This document shows positions 48,124 to 58,528 of a stretch of DNA of 64,000 nucleotides, one piece after another. This stretch comes from Tremella fuciformis (taxonomy: Eukaryota; Basidiomycota; Tremellomycetes; Tremellales; Tremellaceae), in NCBI GenBank assembly GCA_032768795.1, contig CP136497.1, positions 436,501-500,500 on the forward strand, read 5' to 3'. Positions within the stretch are counted from its first letter, which is position 1, and each line of letters opens with the position of its first letter. The notes beneath the pieces are model-generated. The model worked only from the letters and a program-made list of their open reading frames with translations. It was not told the DNA's origin and made no database searches. The position numbers were made by a program, and so were the translations under genes.

Positions 48124-49224
48124 CACCCTCCAAGCTGAAGTACACCCAAAGGTAAGCTTACGAGCCTTCGATATGCCAGACAAAAGACCGTACAATGTTG
48201 TGAAAAGCCTGCTCTAGCGCTGTTCCGCTGGTATTCTGACGGTGGGAGGATGAGTGAGGGAAATCAACGAGCTAGCTCTGTGGCACGCATCTCGTTTTGA
48301 TGTCAAATCTAGCAGAAAAGCGAGAAAAGCAAGCATGCCGCGACAGTCAGGTTTATGCAACACCTTTTCGATTACGGTATCACCTACTGTGCAAGGATTC
48401 GGGCCGGCAGATGGATATCATTGCTTGGAACTCCCTCATTTGATGTGTGTGTGTTCGGTGTACGTTGTATCCTCTCAGCTTGCGCCTGCCACCTCCTCGC
48501 AGTCTTCAAGTATCGGGTCTGAGGGAAGCCTGAACAGACTCGGAAGTCCGGGTAGGAGCGAAGCAAGTCCTGCGCACGGACTGACTGAAACTAAGCCTTT
48601 GAGACGACAGGACGATGGCACTCGCCAGTGACCTTGTTCCGCCGCCAGAATCCCACATCTCCAAGACCATCCACCTAGCTGTTGCTGCACCACGGGGCAC
48701 GGTGGACGATCATGGCTGTCTTACCTAGTTCTTCTTCCGCGGGGTGCTTTGACCCGCTAGTGTGTGGGGCGTCTGACACCTCATGAGCCGGGATCCATGT
48801 TGCACAGCGAGCAGATGTAGCGTTCTTCCTGCCTGAGATTCAGATCTACGGTCACTGTCGTCTATCACACTGGACCCAGTCAATGGCATGGACGCCCGGC
48901 GGCACTCCTCTGCGGCACGCAGCGCCATCCGTCTCTGTCATCGCAAGCTGCGCTGGAGATATTCGGTGCTCAGACGCTGATACTCTCCGGCGAACTATTT
49001 CAGAGGAGGTTCTGGGGTTCAGGCATGATCCACAGGCAGCTGCCGTATGGAAGTATGGCTGGTTATGTGAGGGGTATTCATACAGTACCCATTCATGCGT
49101 GCGCACACAAGGCGTACCACATAGTATGTGTCCGGAAGAGACCAGTTGCTCTTGGCGTCATGCTATACAAGCTAGCTCGAAAGTTTGCCATGAGTCAGAA
49201 GCCAACAGGAGTGAGAATCTGATT
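48124..49224. other. Intergenic between paralogs C and D, with duplicated module
   Basis: 1.1 kb carrying the second copy of the duplicated upstream module. No additional gene recognised. Confidence 0.5.
48466..48622. repeat. Duplicated upstream module, copy 2
   Basis: Counterpart of 46197-46335 (blocks listed there), with a short insertion before the GAGACGACAGG block. Confidence 0.7.
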
Positions 49225-50118
49225 CTACAGGCTGTAATGACCAGAGTCACGAGTCGGCCGGGGCTTCCGCGCTTCGATGTCGCCAATGCTGTTCTCCTCA
49301 GAGTCGTTCGCTGAAGAATGTTCCAGCGAGCTCGCATCACTCTCACTGAACAGGATTTGGTCGTGCAGCCCCTGTTGAGGTATGAACTCGCCGGCTTTTT
49401 TATATTGGAAAGTTACCGTGGCGGGACGAAGGAGATCCTCTCGGGAGGCGTAACGGAAGAAGTGAAGCTCCTTGTCAAAAACGCTGGGCGCCAGGAGGCG
49501 GGACCAGGCGAACGAGTTGACAATCTCGCTCTCGATACTCTCTCTCAAGGCTTCTTCAATGCGCTCAGAAAGCTTGTCAAGTGGCGAGGTTTCGGTCGTG
49601 CCGGTGAGTCTCTTCCGAGAAAGATCTTCCTGTACATCTCGATCGAGCTCGTTCCACCCCCGCTGGAAAGCATCTTGCGCGAACTCGTATAGCTGGGATT
49701 TGGGGCCTGGGGAACCTGTGTCAGGCCATGTTGCCGTCCCCACCGGTTGATCTCCACATATCTTATCCCAACAGGCTTGATAAGCGGCGAGCCGCTGTGT
49801 CCTATTTGGCAGTTGTATCGCTCCCTTCGCTCCCCTTGAGCCTGTGACAACATATTCCGGAGACGGTGAGCGTCGTTCCATCAGATATCGCATAGTCTCA
49901 TTTCTCTGGCGATCCTCCTCCCTTTGGCTTGCGCGGGGGTCAGGTTGACCTGGAGGGCCATATACGGAGCCAATCGACAGATATACGGTGTTGCAGCCGC
50001 AAAGGCTGACGCCGACCTTGACTCCGATTGCAAAATACTCTTCTCCCGTGGGTCGGCCTCGGGCCACAGAAATATCCACAGTTTCGGGTCCAACACTCCA
50101 GGCGTCTTCAGCGACCAT
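49225..50118 (-). CDS. Unknown protein, member D of tandem paralog array
   Basis: Single exon, 297 aa. Same architecture as B and C but without the 7-residue repeat: ARGRPTGEEYFAIGVKVGV, VYGPPGQPD, RLAAYQACWDKICG, FAQDAFQRGWNELD, KRLTGTTETSPLDKLS and KELHFFRYASRE. The C terminus is acidic then basic (EENSIGDIEARKPRPTRD). It starts at the ATG directly before the core. No recognised domain; function unknown. Confidence 0.65.
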   Translation of the reverse strand: MVAEDAWSVGPETVDISVARGRPTGEEYFAIGVKVGVSLCGCNTVYLSIGSVYGPPGQPDPRASQREEDRQRNETMRYLMERRSPSPEYVVTGSRGAKGAIQLPNRTQRLAAYQACWDKICGDQPVGTATWPDTGSPGPKSQLYEFAQDAFQRGWNELDRDVQEDLSRKRLTGTTETSPLDKLSERIEEALRESIESEIVNSFAWSRLLAPSVFDKELHFFRYASREDLLRPATVTFQYKKAGEFIPQQGLHDQILFSESDASSLEHSSANDSEENSIGDIEARKPRPTRDSGHYSL

Positions 50119-51839
50119 GCTGAGCTGTACTTGAAAGCCGCTATCACTTTGAATTCAAAAGAGCAGATAGTGAGTGGCAACACTGCAACTGGACCACGGC
50201 GCCCTTCAAGCTTGGCATACGACCAAGGTCAGCCCGCTAGCCTTCGAGGAGGTCGACAAAGGACCGAGCATTATGTGAAAAGCCCTTGTATGTTCACCGC
50301 TCGATGTCTCACTGGGCCAGTAGAGTCCTTTGAGAAATTTTCTATGCCACTCTTGGGTCTCACTTCGAAGTGAGCATCAGGGCGAACGTGCAAAAGTGGA
50401 AAGAGTAATACAACGACGGTCCGGGTAGATCAGGGGCTCACTCTGAATGGACATCATCGATTGGGAGACATGCTGTGCCTCTGCTATCGGTATCATCCCT
50501 CAGAGCAGGGCATGCATTGTGTACTCAAAGCGCGCATCTCTCAATCTTCTCAGTTCTTACCTATCGGTGCCGAAGCAGCCCCTGGCAGACACGGGGCCCG
50601 GGGGAACACTGCGGCAACTGGTGCGCACGGAGTAGCTGCACTGGTCGAGGAGAGGACCGCTTGCGAGCGAGCATTGCGAGTGAGGTTGTTCCTCGTCCGT
50701 ATCCTCAAGGTTTTTCCAATGCTAATGTAGGATGTTACTGTACAACCCATTCGTGGCAGGTTACCCATTCGTTGTGTCCCAGCCGTTCTGTTGGTTGGTT
50801 TCCCCAGCTTCTCCTGAGGACATTTGCTCCGCCTTGATTTGCCTGATATGCAAGGCCTGACCGCTCATGCGGTCTCAGACTGGGTCGTTCTCTGACTGAC
50901 ACATTTCGGAAGGTAGCGTGCTCATCCTGACTGCCGAGATACTGTAGCTGCAGCCTTGTGCGTCTGACGCACGGAATCGCTGGACCCATATGGTCGCGAG
51001 TCTTCTGGGGGGCATGAGCAGGTGCTTGCTTTGTTCGGCGAGGACCTCAGATGCTACTTACCTGCCATCCCATCAGTAGAATGACAGGCGTGGATACATG
51101 CGCTCGGTGTCTCAGAACCGTTCTTCTAATCTGGCCAAAGGTCGGGCTATTTGGCGCCTGGATATGGTACTCGTGCACCCAAGGCCAGGCAGAGCGCTTG
51201 AAAAGAGGCAACCGCGTAAGTCGATGGACGTATGTAGACGGCGACTATGCGGCTCCGTCTAGCTCAGCTGGAAGTCGCTGTTTGTCTGCTCTCGCTTGCA
51301 GGTCATTCAACAGATACCAGGCCCAGAATGCGCGCGATACAGCTGACTAAGACTATCTCCGCAGTACCAAGGGTAAAGGAGCCGACATGGGCCTAGAAAG
51401 CCGAGCGGAGTAAGCAGGGAGTTGAGTGAGCACCGTACTTCGCACTCCGCATGCGGGAAGATGAGTGGCGAGGGAGCGTCCAAGTCTGGCGTCAGACCCT
51501 TTGGCGGGGATTGAATGATAGACCGAGGCTGCGCTCTCGGGGCGTTTCGACGTCCAGCGGGAGAGAGCCACGCTAGTGTCTTGACGGCTCACCGAATCTT
51601 TGCTGGACCGCGGAGACGGGAGATTCTGGCCAAGCCGGGGATTCTTCGGCACAGCTTTGCTTTGTGTCGATCGATCGGGTCTGGACTCTGCGCAAGCAAG
51701 TGAACAGGGTACAATGGAATTCTGAAATCCAGGCTCGATCTGTGAGAATGCGCAGCCAGCGAAAGGCTTGTGGAGAAGGTATAAAGCGGGCCACCTGTAG
51801 CGGCGTCAGCAGGAGAGTGCCGACAGGTTCTGAGCAAAC
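50119..51839. other. Long intergenic region, no gene supported
   Basis: 1.7 kb with scattered short ORFs lacking motifs or splice signals. Upstream DNA of member D (about 50220-50300) keeps traces of similarity to the regions upstream of B and C (the TCG-ACAAA...GTGAAAAGCC block). A tRNA-like A-box string at 51260-51271 is not part of a foldable tRNA. Confidence 0.4.
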
Positions 51840-52913
51840 ATGAACATCGACAGCTCTGGCTTCGACGAACGAGTGTCCAGGACAGGGTCCCCTCATCCTA
51901 TCGAGGCCGAGATTCAAGTCCAGACTGGAGGCACTCCCTCATCCCGTAGTTCTAGCACTCGATCCTCGGCAGCCAGCTCGGGCGTGATCTCAGCCTCTAG
52001 CCCCATAGGTGGTTCCCCTGTGCAGTCGACCGCTAGCAGTCCAGTTCGAAACAGTCGTCGTCGGTCCCACACAGGCTCGCGCATACCTACACTGGCACGG
52101 TCGAGTGGCATTGGCCGGAGGAATGCACGTCAAGATGGGGCACGCAGAGACGCGAGGCGAATGTCGGTGTCTGCAGTCCTTGGAAGCGGGCAACTTGAAC
52201 GCAGTGCTCATGGCGCCTTGCCACCCCGTCCGGCTAGCCAGGAAGGGTTTCGGCCATCGCCCTTGTCCCACAACATGACGACGAGGGGAATCGATACGGG
52301 CGTCAGGACTTTAACCAGGAGCTACAGTCTGAGCCATGGGACTCCTATGGCACCTCCCCGTCCAGGTAGCGCTGGGGGGCCTACAAGGGCTTCGACATGG
52401 GACGTTCCGACACGCAATGTCAGACGAGGGTCTGGGACTGTCTACCCGGCTACTCCAGCCTTCGAAAGTGGCTCACGGGTACCAGGCCCTAGTGGTTTTG
52501 GGTCGTTTCGTCAGCCGATGCCAAATGTTGAGGCTGATCGACTCGACGCTGTCCTCTCATCGTTTCAGTCCAGTCAAGGTGAAGCATCAGACGAGGAAGC
52601 GGAAAGCCATCTGAGAAACTGGTGGACCCCCTCGTCGAGCCGGTATGGGCTGGTTCAAGACGTCCTCTCCCGTTCCGGCTCCCCGTTCAACCACCAAGCC
52701 TTGACGAATTACTTTAGCTCACGGCGTAATACCCCAATGACGTTCTTCTGTGATGTCGTACGACAGCTCTCACAGGCAAGCAACACGTTTCCCCGACACA
52801 CCCCAGAAGCCACTGCCAGACTCAGTCAACAAGAGGCGATCGAACGCGGCTTAGAGGTAGCTGTTTGGACCGTTCTGCAACATCGGGTGCCGGACATCCA
52901 GCGAGAACCGTGA
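51840..52913 (+). CDS. Hypothetical Ser/Arg-rich protein
   Basis: Single open frame, 357 aa, beginning ATGAACATCGAC. Residues 1-230 are Ser/Pro/Arg/Gly-rich and disordered-looking. The last 130 residues look folded (DRLDAVLSSFQSSQGEASDE, HLRNWWTPSSSRYGLVQDVL, TFFCDVVRQLSQ, EAIERGLEVAVWTVLQHRVP). I recognise no domain. It sits between the paralog array and a retrotransposon, in gene-poor DNA. A TATAAAG-like string lies about 60 bp upstream (51780-51786), which mildly supports expression. Confidence 0.5.
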   Translation: MNIDSSGFDERVSRTGSPHPIEAEIQVQTGGTPSSRSSSTRSSAASSGVISASSPIGGSPVQSTASSPVRNSRRRSHTGSRIPTLARSSGIGRRNARQDGARRDARRMSVSAVLGSGQLERSAHGALPPRPASQEGFRPSPLSHNMTTRGIDTGVRTLTRSYSLSHGTPMAPPRPGSAGGPTRASTWDVPTRNVRRGSGTVYPATPAFESGSRVPGPSGFGSFRQPMPNVEADRLDAVLSSFQSSQGEASDEEAESHLRNWWTPSSSRYGLVQDVLSRSGSPFNHQALTNYFSSRRNTPMTFFCDVVRQLSQASNTFPRHTPEATARLSQQEAIERGLEVAVWTVLQHRVPDIQREP

Positions 52914-53295
52914 TTTGCGGATCTATGGGTCTCTTGTCCTGTTTTGATTATCTCTACACTAGGCTATGCATGCATTTCAGCTTGCTTAAGGAAATGGGCT
53001 CAATCAAGGCTCCACACTCAATGGACCCCCTCTGTACGGCTTCCCGGACTCCTAATCGCCAAGTGACCGAGGTCATGGCTATCCGCGTACTAACTGAACC
53101 GTGCGGCTTCTTAGGTGAGCGCAGTGATTTGCTCGGTCATGGGTTCCCAGCGACCGAGCTGAGATCGAATCCTCGCGCTTCTCAAATAGGCCTAAGAGTG
53201 CAGCCACTGAGGTCGCTTACCCCAACGTTTGACATTGCGCTCATTTGTTGCATCGGGCAATCAAGCGGAAAGATGCGAGGCTTACGAGTCCGAAT
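52914..53295. other. Intergenic before the chromovirus 3' LTR
   Basis: 382 bp, no gene recognised; its last five bases (CGAAT) are the element's target-site duplication. Confidence 0.5.
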
Positions 53296-53493
53296 TGTCG
53301 GGATCGGTGAACGCGAGTTGGTATGTGAGTGACTGCCTTGCTGGTCGACTGATATGCCAGGATGAGTTACCAGGTGACAGATGAATAATACATTCTTCGA
53401 AGAAGGTATCCTCTCCTTCTCAGTCTGTATATGTAGAGTTCTCACAGGTAGTCGGCTACTACGGACATGTCCGTGATGACGTATTCCATTACA
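53296..53493 (-). repeat. 3' LTR of chromovirus
   Basis: 198 bp, TG...CA on the sense strand, identical by eye to 59836-60033. The purine run AAAGGAGGAGGCGAC (sense) adjoins it at 53494-53508. Confidence 0.93.
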
Positions 53494-53508
53494 GTCGCCT
53501 CCTCCTTT
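53494..53508 (-). other. Polypurine tract
   Basis: AAAGGAGGAGGCGAC in sense orientation, directly upstream of the 3' LTR; the expected plus-strand DNA primer site. Confidence 0.75.
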
Positions 53509-53713
53509 GTGCTCGGGCGTCGCGACCGAGCCTAGCGACAGGGCGTCTCCTTGACGACGGTCGTGAGGGTGTCGACATGAGAACTGCAGAGTAGGGCGTG
53601 CAGTGACGGGCGCGGTGATATATGAACCAGCCAGGTTGGGCGCCCGTTCTTCGTCCATCTCTCTTCTTTCTTGAATCCTCGAGCGACACCCCAACTTGCC
53701 AAGTACGCTAACG

Positions 53714-54641
53714 ATGCCTGCTCGTATCTACACCGCCGCAGACGTGTCTGTATCTCCTCCTGCCTCGTACGCCATCGTCGACGCCAACGACGATTCGACT
53801 ACATACCGCATAGGCAACGGTAGAACGTACCGAGCGCGACATGTCGGCTTTGACGGGACCCTCACTCAAGCCAAGAATCGGGCGGCGGTACGTGGCAGCT
53901 ACTGAGTGGTATTCACTGACCAGTAGGATCTCTCCAACCAGCTATCTTCAACCTTAGCGGCGATGTCGGTTGATGAAGCTGGTCGGCACCGAGCCCATGT
54001 GATGCGCACGGCCGTGGCGTTCATAGCAGCGTGGGACGGTCGGCTGAGGATCGTAAGGGCCGCCGACAGTAAGTCTATTCCGCGATTACACAGCTTATTA
54101 CCAGAGTGTAATGCCTGCGAAAAGGCTGGCAAGCCTTGTGTCGTAGCCGCTATTGTACTCCAGGGAGGCGGTTCCCGCGCAGTTTCCTCGCAAGTACTGT
54201 TTCGTTCCTGCCAGCTACGCTTACCTCAGCTGCGTGCGTTGTCACTCCCAGCATGGAGTTTCTTGCGACATCCAGCTCGGTCTTGCCCTAGGCAAACGTC
54301 CTCGGGGCACCGTTCGCGAAAGTGCCTGGCAGGAACTGGGCTCGACTCTGCAGGATCTACGAAGCGAGCTGTCGTCTACTGACCGCATGACCGCCCATGA
54401 CAAGAAGCGATGGAAGGGGTACATCGGGCGAGCCTTGTTTGTACGCTAGCATATTCGGTCACTTACGGTTGCTAATTGGTAGATAGTCGACGGATTCCAG
54501 GTCAAGACGGAGCACAGGTCTCCCAAAAGGCCAGTCGACTATTCCAAGTATAGAGGCCGCGGTGGCTATGCACAGGAGTCGGACCCATCCGACGACGAGC
54601 CGACCGATCAGGAGGACGCAGAGGCCGATGACGATGCGTAG
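53714..54641 (+). CDS. Antisense cysteine-rich cargo protein of the chromovirus
   Basis: Lies inside the retrotransposon between the end of pol and the 3' LTR, on the opposite strand. Exons: 53714-53887, 53927-54068, 54105 to about 54136, then from about 54177 to about 54440, and a last exon from about 54486; roughly 215 aa. Exon 3/4 boundaries are the least certain. The N-terminal half has TTYRIGNGRTYRARHVGFDG and HRAHVMRTAVAFIAAWDGRL. A cysteine module follows: CNACEKAGKPC, then CVRCHSQHGVSC, resembling zinc-binding or DNA-binding clusters. A Lys/Arg patch and an acidic tail (DPSDDEPTDQEDAEADDD) close it. Five spliced exons and balanced phases suggest a captured or domesticated gene. No family recognised. 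Confidence 0.6.
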
Positions 54642-57600
54642 TAGGTGTTGTAGATTGGCGCTTCCTTCCTCTTCCGGGTGGTGTTGTACATGATTATGCG
54701 TCCTCTTGCATGTAAAGACCGTCGCGTAGTTGGAACAACGAGTGTGGGTTATTGACAGGTACGCTCACGCGTACCTGTTAGGTACGAATCTCTTTCTCCT
54801 ACTCTGGCTCTCCGAGCTTGAGTAGGCGTCGTACATGGTGGTGAAGGCAGGGTCGCTTTCCACCTCTGCCGCTGGTTCCCATGTACTGTCACTGATAGGC
54901 CATCCTATCCACTTGATACGGTAGTGTTTGGAGGTAATCCCATGTTTGTCCTTGACCATTCGTTCGTCAAGGATCGCCTCGTAGGTATAGCCGTTGTCAT
55001 CTAACACTATGTCGCTGACGGGCGACTGCGTAGGTTTTAACTGGCTAGTACTTGCTTCCTCTGAGGCGTAGAAGGGCTTCAGGTATTCCACGTTGATCAC
55101 GTCGTGGATCCTGTAGGACTCGGGGAGGTGCAGCTTGTATGCGTTGTCGTTGACCTTTGCTGCCACCTTGAATGGTCCTAGCCACCGGTTATCTAGCTTG
55201 GCTGATGTCCTAGCTCCTTTGTAGTTTCGAGCAGAAAGTAAGACTAGGTCGCCCACTTTGAATGTCTGTAACCGGCGTTTACGGTCGTATTGCTGTTTGT
55301 TCTGTGCCCGTGCGTGCTTGATCTGTTCTTGAAGGTACTTGAATCGTTCAAATATCCTGTGTGTATACGTCACCCCCTCCTCGCTTTCGTGCGAGGAACT
55401 TCCCAATGGGTCTGTCATATTCTGCCTAGGGGTGTAACCGTACCAAGCATCGTAGGGGGTCATTTTGGTGGTTCCGTGCACTGTGGTGTTGTATACGAAT
55501 TCTGCTGTGGGAAGCAGCACGGACCAGTCGTCCTGTTCGTAGTTGGCATATACGCGTAGGTACTGTGCTGAAGAAAGCAACGCCTTGAAGTTGTGCGCGT
55601 TGAGTTCTGGTGACAAGGTGGTTGCTTTGGTGTCCGTAGGTCGATAGTCTGGTCGTCTGGACAGGGCATCTGGCTTGGTAGCTTGTTTGCCTGGCCTATA
55701 TTGGATGACAAAGTCGAAATCGGCCATGTACTCGCTCCATCTAGCTTGCCTCCTTGTCAATTGCTTGGTTGTTAAGAAGTACTCTAGACTTCTGTGATCG
55801 GATAGTACGACCACTCGTACTCGGGTACCTTTGAGGTAATGTCGCCAACTCTTGAATGCGTACACGATGGCTAGGAACTCCTTGTCGTGAACTGGATAGT
55901 TGAGTTCTGCCGGATCCATCTTCCGAGAAGCATATGCGATGGGTCTGGTTGTACCATCTGGGTAGGTGTGTGACAGGATCGCACCCAGAGCGTAGTCCGA
56001 CGCGTCCGTTTCTAGTAATAGGGGAAGCTTTGGGTCGTAGTGGCTGAGTACGGGAGCCGTAGTCATCGCTCGCTTGAGAGAATCGAAAGCGTCCTGCTGT
56101 TTGGGTCCCCATTGGAAGGGCGTTCCCTTCTTGGTTAAGTCGTGTAAGGATTTGGCTATTACCGAAAAGTTCCTGATGAATCTGCGGTAGAAGTTGGCGA
56201 ACCCTACAAACGACTGTGTCTCCTTCAAGTTCGTAGGCGTGGGCCAGTCTTGTACCGCCTCCACCTTCTTTGGGTCCATCTTGATGCCGTTTTTGTTAAG
56301 AACGAAACCCAGGAACTCCACCTCGTTGCTGTGGAATTGGCATTTCGAGAGTTTGGCGAATAGCTTATACTCTCGTAGTCGTCGCAGGACTTCCTGTACG
56401 TGGCGGGTATGGTGTTCCAGATCCTTGGAGTACACCAATATATCGTCGAGGTATACAGCCACGTACTTGTCGAGTAGGTCGTGGAAGACGTGGTTGATAA
56501 ATAGCTGGAACGAGCCTGGTGCGTTGCAGAGCCCGAAGGGCATGACCAGGTACTCGTATTGTCCGAAGGGTGTCCGGAAGGCTGTCTTCCACTCATCCCC
56601 CTCCGCTATGCGGACGAGGTTGTATGCTCCCCGTAGGTCTAACTTGGTAAACACGGTCGACCCACGTATTTGGTCGATTACGTCGCCTATCAGGGGCAAA
56701 GGGTATTTGTTCTTGATTGTCATGGCGTTGAGCTTGCGGTAATCGACGCATAATCGCAGACTTCCGTCCTTCTTTTTGACGAATAGGACTGGTGCTCCTG
56801 CGGGGGATCGTGACTCTCTGATGAAGCCTTTATCCAGGTTTTCTCGCAGGTACGCCATTAGTTCTTCCCTTTCTCGTGGGCTAAGTGCGTAGATAGGCCC
56901 AGCTGGTGGTACCTTGTCCGAGCTCAGTTGGATGGCATGGTCGAATTGCCGATGTTCTGGTAGTTTATCGGCCTGTCCTTTATCGAATACGTCCTTGTAG
57001 TGTGTATATTCGGCAGGTAGCTCTGTCTCAGTAGGCGGTTCCGCCGTCGTAATGGCGGTGTAGAGCCACGCAGTGGCCTGGTCTGATGTCTTGTCTGTTG
57101 TGTCCCGTGGCGCTAGAGTTCTCGCGCTCCAGTCTACCACAGGCTGCACTTTGTCCAGAAAGGGCATGCCTAAGATCAAGTGTGCTATGCGTATAGGGGA
57201 GACTATGAAGTCGGCGTGATAAGGTTCGAACCCCCTTCCCAGTAGGACTGTAAGCTGTACTCGGTGGGTTAAGAGTCCGTACTCGGATACCCTGCCGTCC
57301 GCCATTACCAATGGCGTTGGTCGTTTGAGTTTTGTCATGGGGAGGTGATGTCGAGCCACATACTCGTCGTCGACGAAGTTGGACGTCGCTCCCGTATCTA
57401 GGAGGGCCCTAGCGGTCTCTCCAGGGATTTGTGATAGGCCAATTGGGACGTTGAACAGCCTTGTAGGCGTTTCATAATTGGCGCGTACGCCGTCCTCTTT
57501 TGATGTTCTTTTGGACCCTTCGAGGGGTTCCGTTTTGGTTAAGTACAAGGCAGACGGATCTGCCCTGCACGTCGCCTTCCTAATGTAATTGCGTACTACG

Positions 57601-58028
57601 TTCTGTGTTTTAGCTACATACGTCTTCTGTTCCGCCTGTTCAGGCGTCAAATTCTTCTCGTTCCCCCCTTGAATTTCTTGATAGCCTAGGTCCGGTATCA
57701 CTTTGTGTAGACCTTTGTATTTGGCCATTACCCGGTTGAACTTGTCTCTCAAGTTTCTTTTCTGGGGCTCGCTTGGTGGGGTGAGTCTGACGTTCACTCT
57801 CTCTGTCGCCATCGAACCTTCTTGGCTGTTGACGTCTGCGTAATCGCCTGTTACGTGGTTCTCTGTGGTCTGATCGGTTGTGTCGGTTTGGGCTACGTTG
57901 ATCCGGTGTGGCGGTAACTTGTTCTGTGGTCGAGTCCAACAGTTGTTGATCGTGTGGCCCATTTTCCCACAATAGGTGCAAGCCCCTGCCTCTATACGGG
58001 CCTTACGTTCTTCCTCCGAGAGAGGTCC

Positions 58029-58180
58029 TGTCACGTCGGACGTGACACCGCCACCTTGCAAGCCTATATGTACCACAAACCGCGAGTCTCAGTCAGACTC
58101 GGGTTATCGTGACCCTTTTGGTGCAGTGGTATTAGCTGGACGATGCAATAGCTATGTGGTAGGTTATTGGCATTGTTACA
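58029..58180 (+). repeat. Left LTR of miniature element
   Basis: 152 bp. It opens with a near-perfect palindrome TGTCACGTCGGACGTGACA. A CCTATATGTA motif lies about 30 bp before AGACTCGGGTTAT (58095-58107), the presumed RNA start and primer. Confidence 0.9.
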
Positions 58181-58182
58181 TA

Positions 58183-58195
58183 ATAACCCGAGTCT
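58183..58195 (+). other. Self-priming primer-binding site of miniature element
   Basis: ATAACCCGAGTCT, two bases after the left LTR, is the exact reverse complement of 58095-58107 within the LTR. Confidence 0.75.
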
Positions 58196-58376
58196 GAGGA
58201 CACTTAGGTTCGATTCCCAGAGTGGGATGAGACGGTGTTTTGAAAAGACCTGGCGCTGGGCCTTCGTGTAGGACACGTTGCGGCTGCTAGGGGATCCTTT
58301 TCGGGTTCCAGATAGGCTTGCACCTCGGGGGAGGGGCAATAGGCGCGAGGGCGCGCCTATGGGAGGTGGGGCAGAG

Positions 58377-58528
58377 TGTCACGTCGGACGTGACACCGCC
58401 ACCTTGCAAGCCTATATGTACCACAAACCGCGAGTCTCAGTCAGACTCGGGTTATCGTGACCCTTTTGGTGCAGTGGTATTAGCTGGACGATGCAATAGC
58501 TATGTGGTAGGTTATTGGCATTGTTACA
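58377..58528 (+). repeat. Right LTR of miniature element
   Basis: 152 bp, identical by eye to 58029-58180. Confidence 0.9.

Larger units (their letters stand above)
58029..58528 (+). mobile_element. TRIM-like miniature LTR element nested in gag-pol
   Basis: 500 bp: two apparently identical 152-bp LTRs (58029-58180, 58377-58528) around a 196-bp non-coding interior. GGTCC direct repeats (58024-58028 and 58529-58533) are the target duplication. The LTRs start TG and end CA. A purine tract (GGGAGGTGGGGCAGAG) precedes the right LTR, giving + orientation. A 13-nt self-complementary primer site follows the left LTR. No coding capacity, so it depends on another element's enzymes. Confidence 0.92.

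Noticed and set aside
51260..51271. TAGCTCAGCTGG, a perfect tRNA A-box string
   Set aside because: The flanks do not form acceptor, D, anticodon and T stems, and the nearest B-box-like sequence lacks the core consensus.
58480..58528. Gag C-terminal residues read into the miniature element
   Set aside because: These codons belong to the right LTR of the nested element, not to gag; the true continuation lies at 58023 and below.
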